Positions 8,936 through 18,279 of a stretch of DNA of 52,661 bases are shown piece by piece; within the stretch, counting starts at the first letter, position 1, and every line of letters starts with the position of its first letter. The DNA lies in the NCBI GenBank assembly GCA_902362865.1, contig CABIYE010000007.1, positions 76,843 to 129,503 on the forward strand, given 5' to 3'. The translations under genes were made by a program, and so were the position numbers. Below the pieces are notes generated by a model. The model was not told the origin of the DNA and did not search any database. It worked only from the letters and a program-made list of their open reading frames with translations. Source of the DNA: Clostridiaceae bacterium. GTDB lineage: Bacteria; Bacillota; Clostridia; Lachnospirales; Lachnospiraceae.

Positions 8936-11900
8936 TTATTTAAAATATGCAACGCCTGACTCAAATATTTTCATATCCTGTTCGCCATAAATGTTAATTG
9001 CCACAGAACGCCCTCTTCTCTCAGAATGCGCCATCTTACCAAGTACACGGCCATCCGGGCTTGTAATACCTTCGATTGCATAATAGGATCCGTTGACATT
9101 CCACTCTTCATCCATACTGATGTTTCCTTCCGGATCACAATATTGGGTAGCAACCTGTCCATTTGCAAACAATCTGCCAATCCACTCATTGCTCGCAACA
9201 AACCGCCCTTCTCCATGAGACGCCGGATTCGTATATACGCCGCCAAGCTCTGCCATCTGGAGCCATGGAGATTTATTTGTAACAACCTTTGTATATACCA
9301 TCTTGGAAATATGGCGTCCGATGGTATTGTACGTCAATGTCGGCGAATCTGCTGTCTGTCCCGTGATTGCTCCATTCGGCACCAGCCCAAGCTTCACAAG
9401 CGCCTGGAATCCATTACAGATACCCAGTGCCAGTCCGTCGCGTTCATTCAAAAGCTTCTGTACCGCCTCCTTAATCTTTGCATTCTGGAAAGCAGTTGCA
9501 AAGAACTTAGCAGAACCGTCCGGCTCATCGCCAGCACTGAATCCGCCCGGGAACATAATAATCTGAGACTCGTTAATAGCCTTCTCAAATACACCGACAG
9601 AATCAACAATATCTGCTGCGTCCATATTCTTAAACACTTTCGTAATTACCTTCGCACCGGCGCGCTCAAATGCCTTCTTACTGTCATATTCGCAGTTTGT
9701 TCCCGGGAATACCGGAATAAAGACGGTCGGCTGTGCAATCTTATGGCTGCAGATATGAACCTTCTTTGCATGGAAGCATCCATCTTCTTCCAATCCGCCC
9801 TCTTCTGTCTCTTTTCCCGCAACAAAAAACGCTGTCGGTCCGTCCTGGGCACCGGAATTCGTCTTAAACACCTTCTCAAGAGTTTCTTTCCATGCATCCA
9901 CCGCTTCATCAAGAGCAATCACTGTATTACCATATGCAAATACACCATTATCGGTCACTTCTCCGATTACCGTATAGGTGATACGAAGCTCGCCCACCTT
10001 ATCCGCCGGGACTTCCGCAATCAAATCACCAAACGCCGGAGCAAACAACTCTCTCGGATCCATATTATGTTCAATCTTTACACCCATGCCATTTCCAAAT
10101 GCCATCTTGCTTACAGCAGCAATCACGCCGTGGCGATCCGGTACATATGCTGATACGATCCTGCCGCTGTGAATATCATCTGAAAACTTGCCGTACTGCT
10201 CCATAACCTTCCCGTAATCCGGCAAATCATTCTCATCTGTATCAATTCTAAGCCATACCAGTTTATTCCCTGCTTTTTTAAGCTCCGGTGTAATAATATC
10301 TTTTTCTTTCGCCACATCAACGGCAAAGGATACCAAGGTAGGCGGAACGTCAATATCTTCAAAAGTTCCCGACATACTGTCCTTACCGCCAATAGACGGC
10401 AGACCAAATCCAAGCTGTGCACTGTAAGCTCCCAAAAGTGCAGTAACCGGATGGCTCCATCTGTGCGGGTCTTCTGTCATGCGCCGGAAATATTCCTGGA
10501 AGGTAAAGCGAATCTTCTTATAATCGCCGCCGGCAGCTACAATCTTTGCCACAGATTCTGTCACTGCATACACAGCTCCATGGTATGGACTCCAGCTTGA
10601 CAAATACGGATCGAATCCGTAACTCATCATCGTCACCGTATCGCAATCCCCTGTAAGCACCGGAAGCTTCGCAACCATCGCCTGCGTCTCTGTCATCTGG
10701 TACTTTCCGCCATGCGGCATGAATACAGAACCTGCTCCGATGGAACCATCGAACATCTCAACAAGTCCTTTCTGCGAGCACACATTCAGATCACGCAGCG
10801 TATCCAGCCATTTCTCTTTTACGTCATCTACTTCCACTTTATCCGTCAGAATACTGTCAGCCTTATTCGGAATATCTACCGCAACGGCAGTTTCCTGATG
10901 GGCGCCATTGGTATCCAGAAATGCACGGGACAGATTCACGATTTCTTTGCCCCTCCAGGAAAGAACCAGCCTTGGACTTTCTGTTACAACCGCAACCTCT
11001 ACCGCCTCCAGATTCTCTTCCTTGGCATATCCCATAAACTCTTCCACATCTTTGGGGTCAACAACAACTGCCATACGCTCCTGAGACTCAGAAATGGCAA
11101 TCTCTGTTCCGTCAAGACCTGCATACTTCTTCGGCACCTTATCCAGATCAACTTTCAGCCCGGCTGCCAGCTCACCGATTGCAACGGACACGCCGCCTGC
11201 GCCGAAGTCATTACATTTCTTAATCAAACGGCTTACTTCTTCTCTGCGGAAAAGCCGTTGTATCTTACGCTCTGTAGGCGGATTTCCCTTCTGAACCTCT
11301 GCTCCGCAGGTCTCAATGGATTCTTCTGTATGCACCTTAGAAGAACCTGTAGCGCCGCCGCAGCCGTCACGCCCGGTACGTCCGCCAAGGAGAATAATAA
11401 TATCCCCCGGATCAGACGTCTCACGGATAACCGCTCTTCTCGGGGCAGCACCCATAACCGCACCAATCTCCATACGTTTCGCAACATAATTGGGATGATA
11501 AATTTCCTTTACAGCCCCGGTTGCAAGCCCGATCTGATTTCCATAGGAGCTGTAGCCATGGGCAGCTTCCCGGACAAGCTTCTTCTGCGGAAGCTTTCCC
11601 TTCATCGTATCTTTTACTGACACGGTCGGGTCTGCAGCGCCGGTCACACGCATTGCCTGGTATACATAAGTACGTCCTGACAGCGGATCACGGATTGCGC
11701 CTCCAAGACAGGTAGCAGCGCCGCCGAAAGGTTCAATCTCCGTCGGGTGGTTATGCGTCTCATTTTTAAAGTTCACAAGCCACTCTTCTTCCACGCCATC
11801 CACCGTTACCGGTACGACAATACTGCAGGCATTGATTTCATCAGACTCTTCCTGGTCATCAAGCTTTCCTTCCTTTTTTAACTTTCTCATTGCCATCAAA

Positions 11901-12736
11901 GCCAGATCCATCAGGCAGACGAACTTATCCTCCCTGCCTTTAAAAATCTCACTGTGATCTGCCAGATACTGCTGATAGGTTCCTTCAATCACAGCTCTAT
12001 AATCTCCCTCACCAAACGTCACTTCCTTAAGCTCCGTTGAAAAAGTGGTGTGGCGACAATGATCTGACCAGTAAGTATCCAATACCCGGATCTCTGTCAT
12101 AGACGGATCTCTGTCTTCCTCTTCCTTAAAATACTTCTGAATATGAAGGAAGTCTTTAAATGTCATAGCAAGGCCAAGGGAATCATACAGTTCCTTCAGC
12201 ACATCTTCAGCCATATCCTTAAATCCATCGAAAATCATAACATCCGCAGGCTCGTCAAATACCGTTACCAAAGTCTCCGGTTTCTCCATTCCTGTCTCAC
12301 GGGAATCTACCGGATTAATGCAATGATTCTTAATCGCCTCAAATTCTTCATCCGTAATCTCTCCTTCCACAACGTAGGTTGTAGCTGTCTTGATTACCGG
12401 CTTTTCGTCCTCTTTAATAAACTGCACACACTGTACAGCCGAATCAGCACGCTGGTCAAACTGTCCCGGAAGAAATTCTACAGAAAACACCCTGTTTCCT
12501 TCCTCTATCGGGAACTCCTCTTTATATAATACATCAACAGGAGGCTCACTGAAAATTCCATTACATGCTTTCTCAAAAGTATCATCAGAAAGATTCTCCA
12601 CATCATAACGAATCAAAATACGGACATTATCCAGTGTCTTAATTCCCAGATATCCTCTGATTTCATGCCTCAGATCCTTCGCCTGTACTGCAAACTCCGG
12701 TTTTTTCTCAACATATACTCGTTTTACACCGTTCAT
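8936..12736 (-). CDS. purL: Phosphoribosylformylglycinamidine synthase, single-chain form
   Basis: Converts FGAR, glutamine and ATP to FGAM in purine synthesis. At 1266 residues this is the one-piece form (clostridial TIGR01857 type) with both the synthetase and the glutaminase halves. Visible: DTYWSDHCRHTTF near 230 (PurL signature), FKNETHNHPTEIEPFGGAAT near 340, the glycine-rich GGRTGRDGCGGATGSS near 470, and FGAGGVSVAIGELAAGL near 570. The C-terminal class I amidotransferase domain shows PVFPGTNCEYDS near 1005, FPGGFSAGDEPDG near 1060 and LGICNGFQALVKLG near 1105 with the catalytic Cys, plus a SHGEGRF segment later. I chose the ATG at 12736 with GGAGG 8 bases ahead. It is not beside other pur genes here, which is common for this long form. 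Confidence 0.96.
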   Translation of the reverse strand: MNGVKRVYVEKKPEFAVQAKDLRHEIRGYLGIKTLDNVRILIRYDVENLSDDTFEKACNGIFSEPPVDVLYKEEFPIEEGNRVFSVEFLPGQFDQRADSAVQCVQFIKEDEKPVIKTATTYVVEGEITDEEFEAIKNHCINPVDSRETGMEKPETLVTVFDEPADVMIFDGFKDMAEDVLKELYDSLGLAMTFKDFLHIQKYFKEEEDRDPSMTEIRVLDTYWSDHCRHTTFSTELKEVTFGEGDYRAVIEGTYQQYLADHSEIFKGREDKFVCLMDLALMAMRKLKKEGKLDDQEESDEINACSIVVPVTVDGVEEEWLVNFKNETHNHPTEIEPFGGAATCLGGAIRDPLSGRTYVYQAMRVTGAADPTVSVKDTMKGKLPQKKLVREAAHGYSSYGNQIGLATGAVKEIYHPNYVAKRMEIGAVMGAAPRRAVIRETSDPGDIIILLGGRTGRDGCGGATGSSKVHTEESIETCGAEVQKGNPPTERKIQRLFRREEVSRLIKKCNDFGAGGVSVAIGELAAGLKVDLDKVPKKYAGLDGTEIAISESQERMAVVVDPKDVEEFMGYAKEENLEAVEVAVVTESPRLVLSWRGKEIVNLSRAFLDTNGAHQETAVAVDIPNKADSILTDKVEVDDVKEKWLDTLRDLNVCSQKGLVEMFDGSIGAGSVFMPHGGKYQMTETQAMVAKLPVLTGDCDTVTMMSYGFDPYLSSWSPYHGAVYAVTESVAKIVAAGGDYKKIRFTFQEYFRRMTEDPHRWSHPVTALLGAYSAQLGFGLPSIGGKDSMSGTFEDIDVPPTLVSFAVDVAKEKDIITPELKKAGNKLVWLRIDTDENDLPDYGKVMEQYGKFSDDIHSGRIVSAYVPDRHGVIAAVSKMAFGNGMGVKIEHNMDPRELFAPAFGDLIAEVPADKVGELRITYTVIGEVTDNGVFAYGNTVIALDEAVDAWKETLEKVFKTNSGAQDGPTAFFVAGKETEEGGLEEDGCFHAKKVHICSHKIAQPTVFIPVFPGTNCEYDSKKAFERAGAKVITKVFKNMDAADIVDSVGVFEKAINESQIIMFPGGFSAGDEPDGSAKFFATAFQNAKIKEAVQKLLNERDGLALGICNGFQALVKLGLVPNGAITGQTADSPTLTYNTIGRHISKMVYTKVVTNKSPWLQMAELGGVYTNPASHGEGRFVASNEWIGRLFANGQVATQYCDPEGNISMDEEWNVNGSYYAIEGITSPDGRVLGKMAHSERRGRSVAINIYGEQDMKIFESGVAYFK

Positions 12737-12820
12737 AAAACTTCCTCCACTTATTTTTTTAATCTTTATCTCATAATAGCACGCCCGTGCCATTAGTGAA
12801 AGCAATATCTTGCAATTCTT

Positions 12821-13522
12821 TTATGCGTTATGCCTATTTTTTGTCTTTTTCCCCCATAGGAAAAAGACGGCAGCCAGTAGGATAAGCCCTCCCACAAAAC
12901 ATGCTCCTATCCGCATAACCATATCATAAAAGAAGCCTTCCGGCAACATTCGGATCATATAATCCGTCTCCGGGTCAAACAGCCATAAATCATTTGTAAA
13001 AAAGATTTCATGGAAAATCGTAAAATACTTATTAAAATCTGATGCAAATAAAACTCCCATCACTACCGTCAGACCCCCGCAAATGCCCAGCGCCTGGAAA
13101 TAGGCTCTTGGAAGCGCCTCTCCTAAATTCACTTTCCGAAATGCAAGAATCAGAAAAAGAAGTACAGAACCACCAAGCAGTATCCACCGCAATTTCAGAC
13201 CGCCAAGGAACAGATTCTTCACATCTGCCATATGCAGCCTGTCCTGTTCATTAAAAAAATCCTGTTCTTTTCCTTCCACCGTTGTTATCACAGACAATTC
13301 TTCCCTCTGGCCAATCAGATATGCCATCATCTTGTCCGTAACATCCATCACGTCAGACATCTCCATCCCTAACGCTTCCGTCACTCCATATTTTTCATAT
13401 TCTCTCTCATAGAATCTATATTCAGAATCTCCATAAATTGCCACCTGGAAACTGGTAAGCAAAAGTGCAATAATCAGAAAAATCATTGCTGCCGCCGCCA
13501 TTACCTTTTCAAACTTCTTCAT
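12821..13522 (-). CDS. TIGR01906/DUF1461 integral membrane protein, Lit-like
   Basis: The 233-residue protein has about four membrane helices (roughly 8-28, 108-128, 140-160 and 200-222) with a long extracytoplasmic loop between the first two. The signature FTIFHEIFFTNDLWLFDP near residue 165, with its His, and the following MIRMLPEGFFYD are hallmarks of the TIGR01906/DUF1461 family. From memory, this family includes Lit, the lipoprotein intramolecular transacylase that moves a lipoprotein acyl chain to the N-terminus. Whether this copy has that activity cannot be told from sequence alone. It starts at ATG 13522 with GAGGTG ahead, stands between the repair operon and purL, and has its own short upstream gap. 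Confidence 0.7.
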   Translation of the reverse strand: MKKFEKVMAAAAMIFLIIALLLTSFQVAIYGDSEYRFYEREYEKYGVTEALGMEMSDVMDVTDKMMAYLIGQREELSVITTVEGKEQDFFNEQDRLHMADVKNLFLGGLKLRWILLGGSVLLFLILAFRKVNLGEALPRAYFQALGICGGLTVVMGVLFASDFNKYFTIFHEIFFTNDLWLFDPETDYMIRMLPEGFFYDMVMRIGACFVGGLILLAAVFFLWGKKTKNRHNA

Positions 13523-13609
13523 CCTACAACATTCACCTCTGCTAATATTTATCCGATTATTATTTTAACACAGGAGTTTGTGATAATCACTCTTTTTTAT
13601 AAATAATAC

Positions 13610-15967
13610 CTAAAGATTGCCTTCCCAAAATTCCCGGAGCATCGCTCCCACACTGGAAATCGTACATTGTCGGATGTCCTTCCACTCCCGCGGAAAGGTC
13701 TCCTGATACCCGGGTTCTCTGAATCTTTCATCTAAAAGCAGGATAATCCCTCTGTCTTCCTCAGTCCGGATTACCCGTCCCGCAGACTGCTGCACCTTGT
13801 TCATTCCCGGATATACATAAGCATAATCAAATCCTCTTACGCCCCTTGCGTCAAAATAATCCTTCAAAAGTTCCCTCTCCCTGCATACCTGGGGAAGACC
13901 GGTTCCCACAATTGCCGCACCAATCAGCTTATCCTCTGACAAGTCAATTCCTTCTGAAAAAATACCGCCCATTACGCAAAACCCCATCAGGCTCCCTTCC
14001 CTCGCTTCTTCAAAGCTCTCCAGAAAGATTTCTCTTGCTTCCTCTGACATATAAGGAGCCTGTATCAGGCAATCCACACACGCTCCCCTGTCTTCTACCA
14101 TCTCTGCAAACACGGTATAGACCTCTTCCATGAATCTGTAAGAAGGAAAAAATGCCATATAATTTCCCTTCTTCGCCAAGGCCGCCGTAAGCAAGTATTC
14201 TGCATAGCGCCGATACATCTTTTCTCCCCGCAGTGTATATTTGGTGCTGACATCTGTCCCCAATACCAGGAGCCTGTTATCCGGTGGAAATACCGACTCC
14301 GCATATACGGCATAATCATCTTTCTCGGTACTGAGAAGTTGTTTATAATAATGAATCGGCAGCAAGGTGGCAGAAAAGAATATCGTACTGTTTCCTTTTT
14401 CCAGGTACTCTTTCAGGTTCACAGCCGGATTTACGCAAAACAGACGGATCTGAAATCTTCCGTCTTTTTCCAACTCACAATAAATAAGATAATTCTCATC
14501 CAAATGTTCGTATACACTCACAAAATTCCTTACCGTAAAGTACAGATTCAGCACTTCCTCTCTTACCGCCTCATCCTTGTACTCTTCCAGGAAGCGTTCC
14601 AGCTCTGCTATAACCTGCAAAAGCTTCAGATAAATATGTGTCGCGCTGTTTAGCACCTGAATCCCATCGCACTCCCGCTTAAGCTCCAGAAGCTGCTTAT
14701 TACACTCGTCCAATCTTCCCGCAAGCCTGCCATCCATGTGCTTCACCAGCCTTCTCACATGCAGGACATCCTCTTTATACAGGCTTGCGCTATACATCTT
14801 GCGCCCGCGCTCCACCAGATTATGAGCCTCATCAATTAAAAACAAATACTCCCCTTTCACACCTTCTCCAAAAAAGCGCTTCAAATGGGCATTCGGATCG
14901 AATACATAATTATAATCACAGATAACAGCATCCACCCATTGCGCCGTATCAAGTCCCAATTCAAAAGGGCAGACTTTCCACTTCTCAGCCTGTGCCTCCA
15001 GCACAGGACGGCTGATTTTCTTCTGTGTTGTAATCAATTCAAACACCGCATCATTCACTCTGTCAAAATGTCCTTTTGCATAGGGGCAATAGTCCGGGTT
15101 ACAATCTGTCTTTTCACAAAAACAGATTTTCTCCTTCGCCGTCAACGTAATGACTTTATACTCTAACCCTCTCTCGGCAAGAATCCCAAACGCCTGCTCT
15201 GCCACCGTCCTGGTTATTGTCTTAGCCGTAAGATAAAAGAGTTTCTCTCCCAATCCTTCTCCAACTGCTTTCACGGAAGGAAAGACGGCAGCCATCGTCT
15301 TCCCCACACCGGTCGGTGCCTGGATAAAGAGCTTTTTTCTTCGCATAATTGTACGATACACAGAAGCCGCCAGTTTCTTCTGACCTTCTCTGTATTCATA
15401 GGGAAACACAATCTTTTTTATAGAAACATCCCGAATCTTCTTCCATTCCGCCTGAAAATGCGCCCACTTCTCATATCTCGCCACCAATTCCAAAAACCAT
15501 TCTTCCAGCTCGTGAGTCTGGTACTCTTCCCGGAAACGGCGCACTTCTTCTGTCTCCATATTACAGTACGTCATCTGCACTCCAATCTGTGCAAGCCCCT
15601 GCTTCTCAGCGTAAATGCAAGCGTAACACTTCGCCTGAGCCAAATGAACGGCTATCGGCTCCTTCAGGCTGTCAAGCTCCTTAAAAACCCCTTTAATCTC
15701 GTCAATCCAGACACCGTCCTCACCATCGATCACGCCGTCTGCCCGGCCTTCCACCTGTATATCGAACTCTTCAAAAGGAATCACCCGCTTCAATGTCACT
15801 TCCGCATGGTAGTCCGCCCCCATCTGCCTCTGAATCTTACGGTGCAGTTTCGCTCCAAGCTGCATGGCATCTTTATCCATCGTCGCTACCCGGTTGTCTA
15901 TATCTCCGCTCCGCAATATAAATTCTACCAAATTGCGGACGGAAATCCTAATCAGCTGCTTCTCCAT
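13610..15967 (-). CDS. RecB/Cas4-type nuclease fused to an XPD/DinG-family Fe-S helicase
   Basis: This 785-residue protein joins two enzymes. Residues 1-180 form a PD-(D/E)XK domain: EGRADGV, then WIDEIKG (E-x-K) and HLAQAKCYACIYA (Q-x3-Y motif of the RecB/Cas4 branch). Residues 195-785 form an SF2 helicase: QAPTGVGKTMA is Walker A, LIDEAHNL is the DEAH box, and TTIFFSATLLP-like and QSAGRVIRTEEDRG are motifs III and VI. Between Walker A and DEAH are the cysteines of an XPD-type Fe-S cluster (CFCEKTDCNPDYC, later VCPFEL). It is therefore a 5'-3' helicase-nuclease of the DinG group, for repair of damaged or stalled DNA (inference). Start chosen at 15967 behind GGAGGGAGG. It is the third gene of the LexA-controlled operon, starting 13 bases after its neighbour's stop. 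Confidence 0.88.
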   Translation of the reverse strand: MEKQLIRISVRNLVEFILRSGDIDNRVATMDKDAMQLGAKLHRKIQRQMGADYHAEVTLKRVIPFEEFDIQVEGRADGVIDGEDGVWIDEIKGVFKELDSLKEPIAVHLAQAKCYACIYAEKQGLAQIGVQMTYCNMETEEVRRFREEYQTHELEEWFLELVARYEKWAHFQAEWKKIRDVSIKKIVFPYEYREGQKKLAASVYRTIMRRKKLFIQAPTGVGKTMAAVFPSVKAVGEGLGEKLFYLTAKTITRTVAEQAFGILAERGLEYKVITLTAKEKICFCEKTDCNPDYCPYAKGHFDRVNDAVFELITTQKKISRPVLEAQAEKWKVCPFELGLDTAQWVDAVICDYNYVFDPNAHLKRFFGEGVKGEYLFLIDEAHNLVERGRKMYSASLYKEDVLHVRRLVKHMDGRLAGRLDECNKQLLELKRECDGIQVLNSATHIYLKLLQVIAELERFLEEYKDEAVREEVLNLYFTVRNFVSVYEHLDENYLIYCELEKDGRFQIRLFCVNPAVNLKEYLEKGNSTIFFSATLLPIHYYKQLLSTEKDDYAVYAESVFPPDNRLLVLGTDVSTKYTLRGEKMYRRYAEYLLTAALAKKGNYMAFFPSYRFMEEVYTVFAEMVEDRGACVDCLIQAPYMSEEAREIFLESFEEAREGSLMGFCVMGGIFSEGIDLSEDKLIGAAIVGTGLPQVCRERELLKDYFDARGVRGFDYAYVYPGMNKVQQSAGRVIRTEEDRGIILLLDERFREPGYQETFPREWKDIRQCTISSVGAMLREFWEGNL

Positions 15968-15980
15968 CTTCCTCCCTCCG

Positions 15981-16751
15981 TCAGGATGCATCAAATTCTG
16001 TCATATTCACTCTATACCAAAGTGGCAGATGCTGCCTCTGACACCTGGGATTCGATCTTTCTTCTATGGAAATCGTCCGGCAAAAGCCCTTCCAAAGCTC
16101 TGAAAAATGCCGCTCCGCCTCTGATATATTCCTCGTCTTCTCAAAATCTAACGTATCATCAGACGCCAGAACCCACCTTTTGCCTGCTTCATGAAGCGCT
16201 ATCTCCCGGTGGTTTTTGTCATATATCATCCAATTCTCTGTAGGCAGCCGGTCCGAAAAATGAGGAGCAAGGCAGGTAAGAACCCGGTTCTTTGGCGTAA
16301 TCTCTGCAAACAGGATTCCTCCCTCCAATTCCCGAAAGCGTAGAAATCCCTTTAACTGGTGTGCCTCTCCGTCCACGCTTCTGCTCATCTCAAATACCTT
16401 CTCCACCATTGGATGGCTCAGATGATCCATAATCTTCGTACTGTCGGGAATCCTTCTTGCTTCCAGCATCGCCCCTAATATAGCATTTCCTTTCTCTTCA
16501 CGCTCCGAAAGAGCCGCATGATAGATATCCCAATAGGCTCTCTCTCCCAAATGCCGGAGAATCATCTTCTCCACAGCCAGTGCTTTTCTTTCGCTTTCTT
16601 CTATCTCGCAGTACTCGCAAAACAATTCCTGCTCTACCTTTCCACGAAAGACAATCCCGCAGGTATCCGAATCTCTTCCCGACTTCCATGCCTCATAGAC
16701 TGCCGAGAAAATTCCGGTAACACTATCCGTGCAGATATACATCTTTCTCAT
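15981..16751 (-). CDS. TIGR03915-family DNA metabolism protein, partner of the radical SAM protein
   Basis: The 256-residue protein matches the family I know as TIGR03915/DUF4130, found almost always beside the TIGR03916 radical SAM protein, sometimes fused to a uracil-DNA-glycosylase-like domain. Here it is the short form without that fusion. Recognisable parts are the start MYICTDSVTGIFSAVYEA, the conserved middle with HPMVEKVFEMSRSVDGEAHQ and KGFLRFRELEGGI, then FAEITPKNRVLTCLAPHFSDRLP and WMIYDKNHREIALHE. Its exact chemistry is unknown; the family is taken to work in DNA repair. The ATG at 16751 has GGAGG 8 bases ahead and overlaps the end of the radical SAM gene by 29 bases, so the two are translationally coupled. 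Confidence 0.85.
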   Translation of the reverse strand: MRKMYICTDSVTGIFSAVYEAWKSGRDSDTCGIVFRGKVEQELFCEYCEIEESERKALAVEKMILRHLGERAYWDIYHAALSEREEKGNAILGAMLEARRIPDSTKIMDHLSHPMVEKVFEMSRSVDGEAHQLKGFLRFRELEGGILFAEITPKNRVLTCLAPHFSDRLPTENWMIYDKNHREIALHEAGKRWVLASDDTLDFEKTRNISEAERHFSELWKGFCRTISIEERSNPRCQRQHLPLWYRVNMTEFDAS

Positions 16752-18057
16752 GCAGCCCACCTCCAAACTTTACATCATCGAACAAAGATAACTGCCTGTA
16801 TGTCATTCCCGCCACGCCTTGCGGCAGCCGTTCCTTTGTATTCAGAAGATTACGCGTAATATAATCTTCCTCCATCTTTACAGGATACAGCATTCTCCCA
16901 TTACAGGTCAGAAAATACATGGCGCGCTTCAATACCACGCCCATCTTCTTAAGATCCGGAAAATCCAGCGTTCCCAGCCGTCTTGCCTTCACAATCCGCA
17001 TAGCAGACTTATATCCCAGCCCCGGAACGCGAAGCAGCATCTCATAACTGGCACGGTTCACTTCCACCGGAAATACTTCAAGATTCCGAAGCGCCCAATT
17101 GCACTTGGGATCCAGCAAGATATTAAAATTAGGATTCTCTTCCGAAAGAAGCTCCTTCGCCTCAAAATGATAATAACGGAGCAGCCAGTCCGCCTGATAG
17201 AGCCTGTGCTCTCTGAGAAGCGGCGGTCCCTCGTCCGTCCTTGCCGGAAGATTCTTATCCTCATTCACATGGATAAAAGCAGAATAAAATACCCTCTTAA
17301 GTCCAAACTTCTGATAGAGCGCCTCCGCCACATTGATAATCTGATAATCTGTCTCTGGTGTAGCTCCAATAATCATCTGCGTACTCTGTCCTGCCGGAAC
17401 AAATCTGGGTGCATTCCGGTACAGAGCTATCTCTTGCTTATTCTCTTCCATCCTATTCTGTACCAGACGCATCGGTTCCAGAATCGTCTTCCGGGTCTTG
17501 TGGGGCGCCAGAAGCTTAAGTCCCTCTGCCGTAGGAAGCTCTAAGTTCACGCTCATCCTGTCTGCCAGAAGCCCCAGCCTGTAAACCAGCTCTCTGCTGG
17601 CTCCCGGAATTGCCTTCACATGAATGTACCCCTGGAAATGATACTCTACACGTAATTTGTACAAGGCCGCATACAAAAGCTCCATCGTATAATCCGGGCT
17701 CTTCAGAACCCCTGAGCTAAGAAAAAGCCCCTCTATATAATTTCTGCGATAAAATTCCATGGTAAGATTACAGATCTCATCCGGCGTAAAGGATGCCCTT
17801 TTCACATCATTACTCCGGCGGTTAATACAATACTTACAGTCATAGACACATTCATTCGTAAACAGAATCTTAAGCAAAGAGATGCATCTTCCATCCGCCG
17901 AGAAACTGTGACAGATTCCCGACTGCTGACAGCTCCCGATACCGGTTCCGTCACTCTTACGTTCCGTACCGCTGGAAGTACAAGCCACATCATACTTCGC
18001 TGCATCTGTTAAAATATTCAGCTTTTCATAGACTGTCATTGATTCCTGTAATCTCAT
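16723..18057 (-). CDS. Putative DNA repair/modification radical SAM protein (TIGR03916)
   Basis: The 444-residue protein has the radical SAM cluster motif CVYDCKYC near residue 75, with the first 65 residues rich in Cys and Ser (including SSGTERK and CQQSGICHSF, which may hold more cluster ligands). The barrel continues through FLSSGV, YIHVKAIPGAS, VNLELPTAEGLKLLAPHKT and STQMIIGATPETD. The last third carries a helix-hairpin-helix, VPGLGYKSAMRIVKARRLG near 355, a sequence-independent DNA-binding unit, which points to a nucleic acid substrate. ATG at 18057 has GGAGG 6 bases ahead. It heads an operon with the TIGR03915 protein and the nuclease-helicase and is preceded by a LexA-type promoter. 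The modification or lesion it acts on is not known. Confidence 0.88.
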   Translation of the reverse strand: MRLQESMTVYEKLNILTDAAKYDVACTSSGTERKSDGTGIGSCQQSGICHSFSADGRCISLLKILFTNECVYDCKYCINRRSNDVKRASFTPDEICNLTMEFYRRNYIEGLFLSSGVLKSPDYTMELLYAALYKLRVEYHFQGYIHVKAIPGASRELVYRLGLLADRMSVNLELPTAEGLKLLAPHKTRKTILEPMRLVQNRMEENKQEIALYRNAPRFVPAGQSTQMIIGATPETDYQIINVAEALYQKFGLKRVFYSAFIHVNEDKNLPARTDEGPPLLREHRLYQADWLLRYYHFEAKELLSEENPNFNILLDPKCNWALRNLEVFPVEVNRASYEMLLRVPGLGYKSAMRIVKARRLGTLDFPDLKKMGVVLKRAMYFLTCNGRMLYPVKMEEDYITRNLLNTKERLPQGVAGMTYRQLSLFDDVKFGGGLHEKDVYLHG

Positions 18058-18075
18058 AAGGCACCTCCGTCGCAT

Positions 18076-18124
18076 GAACATTTGTTCTTTTTTACATTAT
18101 ACAAACACATGTTCTTCCTGTCAA
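18076..18124 (-). promoter_or_regulatory. SOS promoter: consensus -35/-10 with two LexA boxes
   Basis: On the minus strand TTGACA (18119-18124), 17 bases, TATAAT (18096-18101): a perfect consensus promoter. A full Gram-positive LexA box, GAAC-N4-GTTC (18076-18087), lies at about +4 to +15. A second, GAAC-N4-GTTT with one mismatch (18103-18114), fills the spacer. LexA bound here would block both polymerase contact and escape, so the operon should be silent until DNA damage. Confidence 0.88.
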
Positions 18125-18190
18125 TACCTTATCGGAACAAAGCGGACAAGTCCGCCTCGAACTCCCTCTATTCCTATATCATAAAAATAC

Positions 18191-18243
18191 CGGCAGACCC
18201 ACAGCCACGCTCCAGGAACTGAGCATCTATTTACAGGCTGCCG
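18191..18243 (-). terminator. Likely terminator of the alcohol dehydrogenase-to-small-protein operon
   Basis: CGGCAG and CTGCCG pair across a partly structured interior. On the minus strand the stem is followed by GTATTTTTATG. It lies 37 bases after the stop of the small protein gene. The 200-base gap also holds a second short hairpin (GCGGAC-AA-GTCCGC, 18142-18155). No gene is seen. Confidence 0.5.
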
Positions 18244-18279
18244 ATCTGCATCTCTCCGCATCTTGCCTTCCGGCCATTC

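Noticed and set aside
9026..10153. A 375-codon open frame on the plus strand inside purL, with a second one at 10712-11620
   Set aside because: It is antisense to a complete, highly conserved gene, has many Cys/His/Ile codons typical of shadow frames and no ribosome site.
12737..12820. Purine riboswitch or PurR box in front of purL
   Set aside because: The gap is only 84 bases with no conserved riboswitch core; only a short CACG-GG-CGTG palindrome is seen.
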